From the NCBI GenBank assembly GCA_047967505.1, contig CM106540.1: a stretch of 64,000 nt of DNA, one strand, 5' to 3'. The notes below the pieces were generated by a model that saw only the letters and a list, made by a program, of their open reading frames with translations, had not been told where the DNA came from and made no database searches. A program made the position numbers and the translations under genes. Positions within the stretch are counted from its first letter, which is position 1. Each line of letters opens with the position of its first letter. Positions 1 to 11,509 of this stretch are shown here, one piece after another. The stretch comes from Dipteris shenzhenensis (taxonomy: Eukaryota; Polypodiophyta; Polypodiopsida; Gleicheniales).

Positions 1-1
1 A

Positions 2-717
2 TTGGATGGGACTAATTACCCGATCTGGAAAGTGAAGATCCGGAGTCATATAGTGGCTCGGAAGTTGTGGAAGCTGACCACGGGAGTGGAGTCGAAGCTG
101 GAGGACATGGTGGATAGGAAAGAGGAGATAGTCATGGCAGTAGACAGAGAGGAGCTTGAAGCTTGGGAAGACAGAGATGCCCATGCCCTGGCAATAACCA
201 TAGGGACTATGGCGGACTCCGTTCTTCCACATATCCAGCTGGCCGAGACGTCAGTAGAGGCGTGTGCGACCCTGAAAGATCTGTACGAGACGGACAACAC
301 CTCCTGGATTTTGCTTCTTCAGCATCAACTCTGCAATCTTGATATGGAAGAAGGAGATACGGTACATAGCCATTTGACGAAGGTCAAGGTGGTGAGGGAT
401 CAGTTGGCAGCAGTTGGTTAGAAGACAGACTCGCTGTGACAACAGGACAGAGGACCAAACTGTTGACGTTTGAGGAGTTGGGTTCATTACTGCTACAGGA
501 GGAAGCTCGGGAGAAGCTCTACAACGAGAACAAAGACGACAAGGCGATGTTGGCGAAGGATTCCGCTGGCAAAGGAAAGGGCAAGCCTAACAGTGGCAAG
601 TCCAAGAAAGACGACTCTGACGACGAGGGGACTTCTAAAAGGAAGCAGAAGAAGTGCTTCTACTGTGATACGCCAAGACATTTTGCAAAGGACTGCAGAA
701 AGAAAAAGGCGGATTAG
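2..717 (+). pseudogene. Copia-A gag, broken (window edge)
   Basis: Ty1/Copia Gag remnant. The first frame (2-421) starts at a Met in the typical Copia context NYPIWKVKI and carries the Gag domain. It ends in a stop at 419-421. A second frame (436-717) continues with LTFEELGSLLLQEE, then a Lys/Asp-rich linker and one zinc knuckle, CFYCDTPRHFAKDC (CX2CX4HX4C, about 655-696), used by Gag for RNA binding. At least one frameshift with a small deletion separates the two. The frame continues after TAG 715-717 to about 975 with an acidic segment (SDSDSEGEAK). No protease, integrase, reverse transcriptase or RNase H follows before the 3' LTR, so the element is gag-only or deleted. Confidence 0.75.
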
Positions 718-962
718 AAAAACAAAAAGGAGTCTGACTCAGATTCAGAGGGAGAGGCCAAAGCAAATGTGGTAATCAAAGAGTTGTTCTTGGTGACATC
801 ACCGAGTGTTACCGAGGTCAGATATATTGATCCAGAATTCACAGTGAGGATGTCTGACATAGAGATGTGGGGCGACGAGGAGTCAGATGCCTTTGTGAAG
901 GTGAAGGACAGCATGGAGCGCTTGGTACCTTCCAGGGGCGTGGCTGTTGACACTAACACGGG

Positions 963-1937
963 GTGGATTCCATGAAAGGCCCTGGGGTCTCATGGTCAGA
1001 TGGATGCTGGAGTTCAGAAGGGGACAGTACAGGATTACACAGGCGCTTGGTAGGTGCCTCAATGGGAGTTTGCTTTCAAGGCAAACATTCAGGCAGTACA
1101 ACAGTCTGGTATGTATTTGATATTTTGCATTTGAGCCTTTATAGCATGCTGTGGATTCATTTGTCTCGGGTGATACGAGATTGGAAGGAATTGGCCTTCT
1201 TCGAAGGCAGAAGGGGAAGTATTGGTGCTTCTTCAAATCTCGGACGCAGATTGCTAGAAGGTGATGGACAAAGAGTACTGAAGCTAGAAGAGTACCTGCT
1301 TGAGAACTCAGCGAGAGTTCATGGTCCAGGTTATCTGGAAATATTCATTGGTTGCAGACCTTGCCAAAGGAAGGACGGGTTGAAACAGACCCTCAGAGCA
1401 TGGTGCCTGGAAGACTCCAGGTTGTTCACTCATTATGAGTTGGACAACTGGAAGATCGTGATGGCTGGATTGCTCGAGTTCGAAGGTGGGAACATGATGG
1501 AAGATGGTGGTGCCAGGAGGTGCTACCAAAGATGGACCTGTGTACCAGGATGGTGTGCGGAAGCGGAAGCGGACCTGGTGGAGCAGGAGCCAGTGGATGA
1601 AAAGCCAGGAAAAGATTTTGACATCGAAAAGTTCCAAAGGACTACGACCAGGGACTTACTGGAGCATCTTCATCGGCGAGTTGGCATTGGGCCTGGATGT
1701 GTCGGTGAGAGGGGGTGTTGGAATGGTCACCTCCCCATCTGTAAGCCCCCAAATGAGGAGAGCGTGGGGGAGGGAGACCTAGGGCAGGATGTGCCCAAGA
1801 GGAAAAGAAGAGAGGGGGCTGCCACATGGGCAGCACCTCACATCAAAGAACATGGAAGGTACCCGGAATTAGGATGGATCTGCATGGCGCTGACATCAGC
1901 AGTGTACGGAATTGTACGGCGCTGGAGAAGAGTCTAG
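963..1937 (+). other. Long open frame in Copia-A running into the 3' LTR
   Basis: A 324-codon open frame in the region between gag and the 3' LTR that crosses about 220 bp into the LTR. Most of it resembles nothing I know. The part just before the LTR (TTRDLLEHLHRRVGIG, about 1645-1692) resembles the C-terminal end of Copia RNase H, where a T-K-P-L-x-R-D-type motif is normal. It is probably the decayed end of pol fused by deletion to other sequence, not a gene of its own. Crossing an LTR boundary argues against selection on the frame. Confidence 0.3.
1706..1715 (+). promoter_or_regulatory. Polypurine tract of Copia-A
   Basis: GTGAGAGGGGG directly before the TGTTGGAA start of the 3' LTR, the expected place for the plus-strand primer. 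Confidence 0.7.
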
Positions 1938-2817
1938 CAGAGGGCAGAACCAGCAGGACAGACAGGTACTGACATGGCAGGTCAGGAGCGCAGGTGTACA
2001 GGGCTGCATGGGGCCTGGTAGAGCAGCAAATGGGGCTGCCAGTGGGCAGTGGCATGCCTTATATAGGCTGGGCCCCTGCCTTGATTAAAAGCCCTAGAAG
2101 TGTGGGCCAAAGGGCCCTAGTTTTGTGAGCCCTTAAAGGGCTGTTTTGGGGCAGACTGGTCGGCCCAAACAGACCAGCCAGTCCAGCATAGCCAGCAGTT
2201 CCAGGGCAGAAAGGAGCAGCAGGGAGCCTACTCTCTGGGCCTATCTACAGGAGGTGAGAGAGTGCAACAAGTGCTGCAGACTTAGCCAGGAAGGGGCTGG
2301 ACCTTGGCTGTCTTCTAGGGCAGCAAGGTGCTGAGATCATCATACCTTCTGGAGCAGTCATTCACAAGCAGGTTGGAGCAGTGGAACAGGGACCTGTGTG
2401 CTGCAGACAAAGCTTGGTAGGGGCTGCCCACCTAGGCTGATTCACAGGCTGTAAGGTGGAGGAGAACACATTGGACGGAAAGTCTGCAGACGCTCGAGGT
2501 GGAGCACGCGGACTCGAGTCTAGAGATAGCCGGCAGATAGGAGAAGGACCTTGTGGTTAGATCAGAGGACCACACCATTGGTGGGACTCTGGATCTCTCT
2601 CTTTTGTATTGTGTCCATAGTTTTGGATGGAAATATATAAGTTTTGGTGTCTTCTATATCTGGCTGGTTCATTGTCTATTGATGAGTCTGCACACCTATT
2701 TTATGCACATAAGTAAAGAAGTTTGTGATTCCACACCCCACACCCACACTGTGTGAGCTCCTGGGCATTTCTATAAGTCTCCCGCTGCGTGTACCCTCTG
2801 TTGGGTCATTTCTAACA
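1716..2817 (+). mobile_element. Copia-A 3' LTR
   Basis: 1102-bp LTR starting TGTTGGAA and ending TTTCTAACA, which are near-inverse terminal repeats with TG...CA ends. Three other copies occur at 19549-20003 (reverse), 20177-21425 and 23478-24925. The last 600 bp match the 20177 copy closely, including the segment near 2560-2817 with TTGTATTGTGTCCATAG. The 5' LTR would lie outside the window. Confidence 0.85.
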
Positions 2818-3585
2818 CTTACTATGACCTAGCAATATCACCATGGAAAGTAATAGAGTCACCATGATTAGAGGGTGATAGACAACTATGGCATGGAGTC
2901 GCATGAATCATAAGTAAAGACGCTATGTGTCATGGTGCAGAGGATAGAAAATTAAGAAAGCTCGGCATCATAACCCGGATGATGACTACTATGACCTATC
3001 ATTGCAATGTTTCTCAAGATTTGAGGTGAAAGCTATCTTGGAAGGGCCAAGGCTGAGGGGGAAGGCAGAGGAGGAAGACTTGGTACTTCTTTGAAGGTTG
3101 GATGTAGGTTGCTGCAAGGTGGAAATGGTGAACCTGTTGAAACTTTCATGATGGAGACAGGGACATCTACAGGTGGAAGGAGGATGCTGAGACGGGAAGA
3201 TTACATACTTGAGAGCTCATTCTTCCTTGGGGCAGAAGAAATGCAGAAGCCTAGGTGGCATTGCCACAATCAGATTCCTTGTTCTTGTACTTTTTCTAAA
3301 TTTATGAGCCAAAGATTAAATGAGGTTTCCATGGTGAGATGAGAACTAGAGGAATCTATATGCATGCATTTTGTAGCCCTTGTAAAAATGATATATTTTA
3401 ATATAAAAGGATCAGATTCTTAGCATGCAGCTGGTTGCTTTGAATGGTCAGTATTTCCATCAACTGGAAATATTTAGCACTTGTGGAGTTAGTCATAGCG
3501 TTTTGAGTGGTTATATCAATGGTTTTCGCTAGTCTTTATGTAGAGCAGGATTTATTTGTTGACATTAACATCTGGTCTTGTGTAG
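2818..3585. other. Stretch after Copia-A without an identified gene
   Basis: Probably intron of the PGAP1-like gene. A short open frame at 3091-3342 resembles nothing I know. No confident exon was found. Confidence 0.3.
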
Positions 3586-3705
3586 ACGATTTCCGGGCGG
3601 CCACCTCCTGCTGCCTCTATGGCCGTGGGGCAATTCTACAAGCCAAGCGATGGGGCAGTCAGTCTTTCAGCATCATGGCTTCTCTCTACGGCATTTGGAC
3701 AAAGG
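3586..3705 (+). CDS. PGAP1: PGAP1-like exon a (first in window)
   Basis: Forty codons between a TAG acceptor at 3583-3585 and a GTATCA donor at 3706. The reading frame gives SGRPPPAASMAVGQFYKP and ends in FGQR, continuing in phase 0 into the next exon (DLHLVESHP). In the family this region lies just before the conserved Cys-containing segment and probably belongs to the lumenal beta-rich part. All three forward frames are open here. I chose this one because it joins the next exon and because AASMAVGQF looks like the plant family. Earlier exons must lie upstream. I could not identify any between 2818 and 3585, so the exact acceptor is less certain than the donor. Confidence 0.6.
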
Positions 3706-4007
3706 GTATCAATACTCATCTCTTCTTTTATAGAAAGCTTTTGCTGTAATTACTGCAAATTTTTCTCTTTCAAAAAGGCCTTTATAGAGAAAGGCCATTG
3801 TAGAATCAGCTTAGGACCTGTTTCTTGACTGTCAGAATATTGGACACCCCCCTTGCCCATGCAACCCCTCATCTCCTCCCGCCGTGTGTCAAAGTCTTAC
3901 AGATGCCTCTCTTTTCAATTTTCTTTTGTTGAATTTTTCCTATTGTTTCAGAATCTGGCATGTTTAAGGAATGGTTCAACTAAGGAATGTAATCCTGGTT
4001 GGTGCAG

Positions 4008-4164
4008 GACCTCCACCTTGTAGAGAGTCACCCTCTCCTGCTCAATTTGTCACTCACTATCAGTATGGGTATTGTGCCATTGACAGTGGAGCTGAAGACT
4101 TCCAGCTGTGGGATTAGAAACTCAATTTTAGCACATGAAGAACCTGATGATCGGGAGCATACTA
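4008..4164 (+). CDS. PGAP1: PGAP1-like exon b
   Basis: 157 nt (52 codons plus 1 nt), from a GGTGCAG acceptor to a GTATTT donor. It reads ESHPLLLNLSLTISMGIVPL, then ELKTSSCGI and EEPDDREHT, a beta-strand-rich lumenal segment. The single leftover A joins the GT that opens the next exon to make a Ser codon, giving EHTSLCKLRCFPP across a 7.9-kb intron. This phase match is the strongest support for the model. The exon lies 302 bp after exon a. The frame also stays open past the donor, so a transcript is needed to prove the splice. Confidence 0.7.
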
Positions 4165-4841
4165 GTATTTTCCTCTCATTCTTTTAGTAATGAAATCATA
4201 AAGCCTCTTTCATCAAATGGGATCTTTTGCAAAGCGTCATATTATAAAGCAAGAATTAGAGGATTTTTTTGGACTGAATTATTATACTAGATGTTGTATC
4301 TTAGGAAGGACGAGTATGAATTTGTCAGACACGGTATGCACAATGGTTTGGGCAAAATAAGTTGTGTGAATAATGAGAAGACAAAAAGTAGGGGATTTCA
4401 ATCTTATCAGAATCAATCAATCTTCTTTCTTGAGACTGAAACTGCATGGAAGAGAACTTCAAAGGCATACTTTGGATTAATATTGATCGGATGGCAATGA
4501 ATCTGATTACGTATTATTTGACATTTCAGTATCGTTTCACCAGTTGTAACTTGTGAGCTTTCAAATTCTAAAGCATCTTGGGTTAATACCAATCCTGTGT
4601 GGTTAGATCATGATTATAGTGATAATGCTTTCGATTTTGCTTCAATAGGGGTTCCAGCATTATTTTTCCTAAACATGCTCATCCGTATGAACTTGACTTA
4701 AAGTTTTCCTTCGACTCCCCAAAAACAAGTTTGCAATAAATGTTGTCATCATCTTCCGACTTCTTTGAATTATGAAAGATTAATCAAACCATAGAGCAAT
4801 CAAATTTCTTGTGTTCCAAAATTTTCATCATGCTGCCTTCC

Positions 4842-5363
4842 TGACACGTCCCAGCACTCCTGAAACCCCTGATCTGCAAACAAACCACACACAACATCAG
4901 ATCTGAGCAGGCTGCTCACCACCCAACCATGACATCTACAGCATGTGATCCCGAATCAGAAGATGTCCCCTCTGAGCCACGAGCTGAGCTACTGGCACGA
5001 ACTCCCAATCAGATCCAAACCAGCCTGGTGTCCCATACCACCAGGTGGCGCTGTGAAGCCCTGGATCTGTCACTGGGCCTTGGGCTACGCTAAGATGCAG
5101 GCGCGCGTCCGTGACTCAATCCAGGATCAGACCTTGCACGTGGGAACGAGACTTGCTCCCAACTGCACACTGAGAACTGAACCCCCTGGGCCTCTTTTAT
5201 AGACTCGGGCCCCGGCGCCAAAAATAGCGAAGACCTATAAATAGTTCGTACCCTTGCCACTCAACCCGAGAATCAAGCCTGCCTAGCTCTAAGCCTCCCC
5301 AAGCTAACCTGAGCTAGTTCTGTGTACCTAGTACACGTCAGATACCAATCCGTGCACATGACA
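4842..5363 (-). repeat. Gypsy-A 3' LTR
   Basis: Left copy of the LTR pair (3' LTR in element orientation). On the + strand it starts TGACACGTCCC and ends CGTGCACATGACA. Near-identical to 10988-11509. Confidence 0.95.
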
Positions 5364-5380
5364 TACTCCCCCTCCTCTAA
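5364..5380 (-). promoter_or_regulatory. Polypurine tract of Gypsy-A
   Basis: The element strand reads AGAGGAGGGGGAGTA directly before the 3' LTR. Confidence 0.7.
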
Positions 5381-7779
5381 GAACTCACTCCTGAGTTCGC
5401 TAAGAAATCTGGAAATGTTCTTTGGAGGTTTTGTAATGTCTCCCATGTTGCATCCTCCTCAACACGATCCTTCCACTTAATCTTGTATTCCGTGATAGTA
5501 CGATTTCGAATCTGTCGTTCACGAAATTCAAGAATAGATTCAGGTTCGTGAGGAATAAAAGTCAAATCTGTAACTTCTATAATCTCATGAGGAGAAACAA
5601 GTTGATCATCTGCACCCAATACTTCTTTCAGTCTACTGACATGAAAGACTGGATGTACTTTAACATCAGGAGGCAATTCTAGTCGATATGCAACTGGTCC
5701 AATTCTTTTAATGACCTTGAATGGGCCACAGTATCTGGGGGATAATTTCGGAACCAAACCAGTACTTAGGCTCTTGGATTCCTTAGGAATTCTCAAATAT
5801 ACCATCGTTCCTTCAGAGAACTCTCTGGGTGAACGATGTCTATTAGCATAAAATGTGTCCCGATCTTGGGCACTTCTAATAGACTCTTTGGCAAACTGCA
5901 ACATTTCCTGCATATCTAGCAAGAAATTCTTAGCAGCATCATTTTGAATCCCTTTTAATCCAACCATAACTGGTGGTTGAAACCCGTACATAAGCATAAA
6001 AGGACTATAACCTGTACTAGAATGCTTTGCACTGTTGTAAGCAAATTCAATCATGGGTAGATAATTTTCCCATGAAGACTGTCTCTTAGATACATATGCC
6101 CGAAGCATGTCTTCAACCAACTGGTTGACCTTTTCTGTACTGCCATCGGATTGTGCATGATCCGAGGAACTCATACTTAGAGTAGTTTCTAACTTCTCAA
6201 AAACAAGTGTCCAAAAGTTACTTGTAAACTTTGAGTCCCTGTCATTGACTATGTCAGATGGCAAACCATACAGCTTGAACAAGTGGTCCACAAACTCGTG
6301 AGCCAACTGAACAGCTGAAATAGTTGTTCTTGTAGGTAAGAATCTAGCCATTTTTGTCAAACGGTCGACTATGACCCAAATAGAGTCATGACCCTTGCGC
6401 GTTCGAGGCAAACCAGTAATAAAATCCATGGAAATACTTTCCCATTTATTAGCTGGAATCTGTAAAGGCTGTAATAAGCCCGCGCTTCTAAGGCGTTCAG
6501 CCTTAGTAACCTGACAAACCCGGCAACCTACTACATAGTTCTCTATAAATGCACGCATCTTAGGCCAATAAAAGGTATGCTTCACAAGAGACAGAGTCCT
6601 ATGTATACCTGGATGTCCCGCACTAGGAGCATCATGACACTCCCAGAGAATCTTGGATTTAAGGTCCAGAACATCAGGCACACAAATCTTTTCATTCCGG
6701 AACAGCAAGCCGTTCCTAATCATCCACTGACCTCCCGTCGCCTGTATCCTAGGTGACACAATCCCTGAGTCCTGGTCAACCATGGAGCTCCCATCCTGGA
6801 CTCTCTGCCAATAAGAACTGAAATGACTATCAGTTGCGTATAGCCCTCTCAAGGATTGAAATAGGTCTGAGGATATTTTCGTAAATGACAAAGCATTTAC
6901 AAACTTAACTCGACTTAAGGCATCCGCCACACTATTCAACGAACCCTTACGATAACGTATTTCGAAATCAAAATCCTGCATTAGCTCTGCCCATCTAGCT
7001 TTTCTTCCTCTCACTTCTGAGCCATCACACACATACTTAATTGACTGGTGATCAGTCATTACAAGGAACTTTGAACCATACAAGTAGTGTCTCCAAACCT
7101 TAAGAGCATACACTACAGCATAAAGTTTCTTCTCTAGTGTGGGCCAACGATATTGAGTGTCGTCTAGCTTCTTACTCTCAAAAGCTACAGGTCTGCCCTC
7201 TTGGAATAGAGCTGCCCCAATTGCATAATCACTCGCATCGGCCTCTAAAACATAAGGCCGGGTAGGATCGGGTAATGCAAGAACGGGTGCTTCCTTGATA
7301 GAAAACTTCAAGGTCTCAAAAGCCTTGTTCATAGCATCATTCCAAGAGATCGGCTGGGTAGACCTTCGTCCACGACCTTTCAATATGTTGGTCAAGGGTG
7401 CCGTGATATGTGAATAATCACGCACTGACTTCCGAAGAAATACCGTAAATCCTAGGAAAGAACGAAGTTGTTTCACAGTTTGAGGGATAGGCCATTCTAA
7501 AACCTTCTGGATACGATTCAGATCAATGCTAATACCTTCAGAAGAAATCTTGTGTCTTAAGTAAATGATCTCCTTCATAAAGAAGTCACATTTACTCATC
7601 TTGGCATAAAGCTTATGCTGTCTTAGAACAACTAAGACAACCCGGAGGTGTCCTATATGATCCTCAAGCGTTTTACTATATACCAAGATATCATATAAGA
7701 ACACTACAACAAATTTGCCCAGAAAATCCCTGAACAAATCGTTCATCATCTGCTGAAAAGTAGCAGGAGCATTGGTCAA
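5377..7779 (-). pseudogene. Gypsy-A RT-RNase H-integrase-chromodomain
   Basis: 800-codon frame beginning at Met in LTNAPATFQQMMND of RT. The RT active-site box reads VFLYDILVYS; the expected box is LDD, so the first catalytic Asp is Tyr (a single G to T, near 7687-7689). RNase H follows (LEADASDYAIGAALFQ and TDHQSIKYV). Integrase has an H-H-C-C finger (HPGIHRTLSLVKHTFYWP ... CRVCQ) and the D,D,E core (MDFITGLP, NDRDSKF, TEKVNQ). The last 60 residues (PESILEFRERQIRNR, KIKWKDRVEEDATWE) form a chromodomain that, in known chromoviruses, targets chromatin. Length is normal for the family. Confidence 0.9.
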
Positions 7780-7838
7780 ACCAAAAGGTAATACGAGGAA
7801 CTCGTAATGACCATACCTAGTCCGGAATGCGGTCCTAT

Positions 7839-9947
7839 CTATGTGTTTAGCATAGATACGGATTTGATACCCGTGCGCAAATCAATCTTAGTGAAATACT
7901 TCGCTCCGGCCAAACGGTCTATCAAATCATCAGAACGAGATAAAGGATAGCGGTTCTTAATTGTGACTTTATTTAATCGTTTATAATCTATACACATTCT
8001 CCAGGAAGAATCTTTCTTCTTTCTTAAGAGGACAGGTGCACCCCAAGGTGATTTACTGGGGCGGATGTAGCCCATATTCAGGTAATCCTGAAGCTGGATA
8101 GCTAACTCATCCTCCTCTACCTGGCTCATTCTATAAGGTGGTACACTGATAGGTTGAGCCCCTGGGACTAAGTCTATGCGATGATCTACTGCCCGTTCTG
8201 GAGGTAAACCTTCCGGCAGTTGAGCTGGGAATACATCCTTAAAATTATCTAACAACATTCTCAATTCCCGGTGTTCAAACACACTTAATTCATTCTTGTT
8301 AATTACCGAAACAACAAATGAAGAAAGTGGAATCAAAACACACTGATAGACATCATAATGAGAATTGTTTAATATATTCCGAAGCTGCATCGCAGATACA
8401 ATAGGTCCCTGAGAAGGGGGAATTTTATCACACTGAATACAAAATTGGGTGTCCGTATCTACAAAAGAAAGCGTATGCTCCGTCCATCCGATCTGAATAT
8501 TGTGGGTTTTAAACCACTCTATCCCGATCAACAAGTCTACATGCTCTAGATGCATAACATAACATGTGAGAGCTCCCGTGTAGGCCTGAATCCGGATAGG
8601 AAGCGCTTCAACCTTGCGATCCCAAAACTGCTTCCCAGCTGGAAGCTGCACCTCATAGGTGTGGTCGCTAGGTACTGTGGACAGCCCCATCTTCTGCACA
8701 AATTTGTAATTAACAAAATTGTGAGAGCTGTCCGGATCAAAGAGAATGTGAACCTGTTGGTCTCTAACTTCTCCATAAACTCGGAAAAGATCACGGGAAC
8801 CAAACAACGAAGTATTGAAAGTACAATTACAAGAAAGAGGACAGGTAATGACATTTACTGAAATACCTGTCATCATGACTTGGTTGGCTCCCTTGGCTGC
8901 GGTACGTGGACCCGCCTGGAGCTTCGGTCCTAGCACCAACTTTTGGTTCTTCCGCTTAAGACACTCATTCTTTGTGTGGCCCCGCTCCTCGCAATAAAAA
9001 CATCGGCCTTCTTTCTTGAGCCTGAGAGTGCGAAGGAAACGGGCCTTACCATTCTTTGCTGGAGTTAAGCTTTTCCTGGAGGCGTTGTCCGTAGACTTTG
9101 TCTCCGCAATACCAGTCGTATGCTGAAAGAACTTGCGTTTGTTCTTTCCACTCGTATCGGTAACTGTGGTTGCCTTGGTACCGGCCATGGTATCATCATA
9201 TATGCGCGCATATGTCATGGCCTCCTGCAACGTTGTGCACTTGTTGTTCTTGATCTGCAACTTATAGGAGTCTGGCAAACCATCCACGAAGAAACCTAAT
9301 AAGGTTACTGGATCCATTTTAGTGGCCCTGGTTTGCAGATCCCTAAATCTTTGAAGATAAACTTCAAAGGTCAAGTTCAATTTTGACATATCGAGGGCCT
9401 TGAGCTTGCCAACGATATCGTAATCATCTTCCTTCTTGAGGAACTCCTTCCTGAAGATGCCCTCAAAATCTATCCAAGTATCAGGCTTAGGCTGGAGTTC
9501 TTTCCACCATAGCAAGGCTTTACCTGACATAAACCCTGCTGCAAGCTGGATCTTTTTCTCATATGGATAGGGGTGAAATTGGAAGTGTACTTGCCACTTG
9601 TGCAACCAAGTGTCAACTACCTCCTTTGTTCTTGATTTTTGGTCACCTGGAAAAGGATCCGGAGTTATGTTCGGGCCTAGTACTGAAGCCATGGCATCCA
9701 CATGTGTGAGTGCCTGTACAGTGCTAGCCAGAAGAGTGAGAGTTGCTTGTATCCCCTGGAGTTGCTGTGTCAACCCCGATTGATTAGCATTGACCTGCTC
9801 GAATTTGCCATCAAGAGCAGTCGTAAATTCACTGAAGGCTTTCTTAGTTATCAGGTCGTCATAGAGACCCTGATCGTCCTCTCCCACTGGAGTGTAATCC
9901 AAGTCCTGCTCTCCCATGCTGAACTCGGGATTTTGAGCATCAGACAT
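7839..9947 (-). pseudogene. Gypsy-A gag-protease-RT (N-terminal part)
   Basis: 702-codon frame. The first third is retrotransposon Gag ([13 protein letters not shown], about residues 153-165, is the usual core). A zinc knuckle [14 protein letters not shown] follows near residue 318. The protease region has [10 protein letters not shown] where other copies have D-S/P-G-A/S, so the flap residues next to the catalytic Asp are altered. RT begins with [14 protein letters not shown] and [20 protein letters not shown] and runs to [10 protein letters not shown]. There the frame shifts: a loss of about four bases at about 7872 sends it to an early stop. The downstream half is in the next entry. Confidence 0.9.
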
Positions 9948-10129
9948 GGCTGAAATCTGATTTGATTACAAACGGAGAGAAATAACTGACTGAAACGAAG
10001 CACAGAGGAGGATGGAGCAGAAGAAAACCGTCCCGAATGATGCTGACGGAAAGAGATGCTGAAATCTGGCGAATCGGAAGCCCCCGAGTCCCGAGGCCTC
10101 CCCGAACCCGCAACCCGGATGCACGTGCT

Positions 10130-10690
10130 GCTGGAGTAACTGTACGGTCTGCTGACGCAGGCCGTACAAAGGCTGACGGAGGCCGTACAGTGCTGACGTA
10201 ATTGTACGGCGTCCGTACAGTGTGTCAGGTACAGGGCGTAGTCGACATTCGAAGCTGCAGCAGGTACAGGGGCTGGCGAAAGCAGTCCGTACAGGCTGTA
10301 CGGCTGCTGCAGGGCCTTCGAAGGCTGCGCAGGCTGACGCAACCAGGGGCGGATGCAGGAGACTGCACGAGGCAGGGCGATGCTGACGCAGGCAGGGTAC
10401 GGACGAGGCTGACTGGCTGGCGCAGTAATCGAGGTGAAGGCTCGAAGTTTGAGGCTGCTTGTGGGTAGGCTAGCACCCTGCCCTCACCTATATAGGGTGC
10501 AGGGCAGCCTTATTTGGAGGCTGGGCTTCCAAAAAAGGCCAAGCCCCCCCAGCTTTGGAGGGGTGCTTTTTCGAAAAAAGCACCCCCTTGCGCAGGCTGC
10601 ACGCAGCTCTATGCGCAGGCTGTTCGCAGCCTGTTGCGCAGGCTGTTGACAGCCTGTTGCGCAGGCTGTCAAGCCTCTACTTGCCCCGCC
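10130..10690 (-). repeat. Short-palindrome arrays in the Gypsy-A leader
   Basis: The leader between primer site and gag holds two arrays. At 10616-10676 three hairpins lie in a row with a 23-bp period (CAGGCTG-TTCG-CAGCCTG, CAGGCTG-TTGA-CAGCCTG, AGGCT-GTCA-AGCCT on the + strand). At 10140-10310 several TGTACGG/CCGTACA arms pair, the tightest being CCGTACA-GGC-TGTACGG at 10287-10303. Confidence 0.7.
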
Positions 10691-10972
10691 TACTCCGTAC
10701 CTTCCTAAGCGCTGCATCCCCGCCTTGCTGCCTTTTTCCTGCCATCTCTCCTACTTTTCTGCTCTATTTCTCCTCCCTCTAAACTTCTCTCAGAGGCCTT
10801 CACAATCTCGATTTTCTCTCTCTCCTATTCTTCTTCCTTTTCCAGATATCTCTCCACCCCTTCTATCCCAGGTAGCCTGCAAAAAATGCAGCAAGAAATT
10901 TCGAAATTTAGGGCATACCTGGAAGAGAAATCCGTCAAAATTCTCGCATTAGAAGTTCCTACCTCAGGAGTT

Positions 10973-10985
10973 GGCTCTGATACCA
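10973..10985 (-). promoter_or_regulatory. Primer-binding site of Gypsy-A (tRNA-iMet)
   Basis: The element strand reads TGGTATCAGAGCC two bases after the 5' LTR, the standard complement of the 3' end of initiator tRNA-Met. Confidence 0.9.
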
Positions 10986-10987
10986 AC

Positions 10988-11509
10988 TGACACGTCCCAG
11001 CACTCTTGAAACCCCTGATCTGCAAACAAACCACACACAACATCAGATCTGAGCAGGCTGCTCACCACCCAACCATGACATCTACAGCATGTGATCCCGA
11101 ATCAGAAGATGTCCCCTCTGAGCCACGAGCTGAGCTACTGGCACGAACTCCCAATCAGATCCAAACCAGCCTGGTGTCCCATACCACCAGGTGGTGCTGT
11201 GAAGCCCTGGATCTGTCACTGGGCCTTGGGCTACGCTAAGATGCAGGCGCGCGTCCGCGACTCAATCCAGGATCAGACCTTGCACCTGGGAACGAGACTT
11301 GCTCCCAACTGCACACTGAGAACTGAACCCCCTGGGCCTCTTTTATAGACTCGGGCCCCGGCGCCAAAAATAGCGAAGACCTATAAATAGTTCGTACCCT
11401 TGCCACTCAACCCGAGAATCAAGCCTGCCTAGCTCTAAGCCTCCTCAAGCTAACCTGAGCTAGTTCTGTGTACCTAGTACACGTCAGATACCAGTCCGTG
11501 CACATGACA
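10988..11509 (-). repeat. Gypsy-A 5' LTR
   Basis: Right copy of the LTR pair, upstream in element orientation. It carries a TATA-like sequence (element strand, complement of CCTATAAATAG near 11380-11390) that could drive the genomic RNA. Confidence 0.95.

Larger units (their letters stand above)
4842..11509 (-). mobile_element. Gypsy-A: complete Ty3/Gypsy chromovirus
   Basis: 6668-bp element on the minus strand inside a PGAP1-like intron. It has two 522-bp LTRs (4842-5363 and 10988-11509) with TG...CA ends, a target duplication CTTCC at 4837-4841 and 11510-11514, a tRNA-iMet primer site next to the right (5') LTR, and a polypurine tract next to the left (3') LTR. The LTRs differ at about six positions by eye (about 1%), so it is the youngest insertion here. 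It encodes Gag, protease, RT, RNase H and integrase with a C-terminal chromodomain. A frameshift and a lost RT catalytic Asp show that this copy cannot act alone. Confidence 0.95.

Noticed and set aside
963-1937. 324-codon frame as a novel gene
   Set aside because: It crosses the LTR boundary, and the other LTR copies do not carry the frame. Only its end recalls Copia RNase H.
4553-4740. Open segments (CELSNSKASWVN, FPKHAHPYELDLKF) that looked like host exons
   Set aside because: They lie between exon b and exon c, which join in phase to give EHTSLCKLRCFPP. No room is left in the protein, so they are intronic or decayed.
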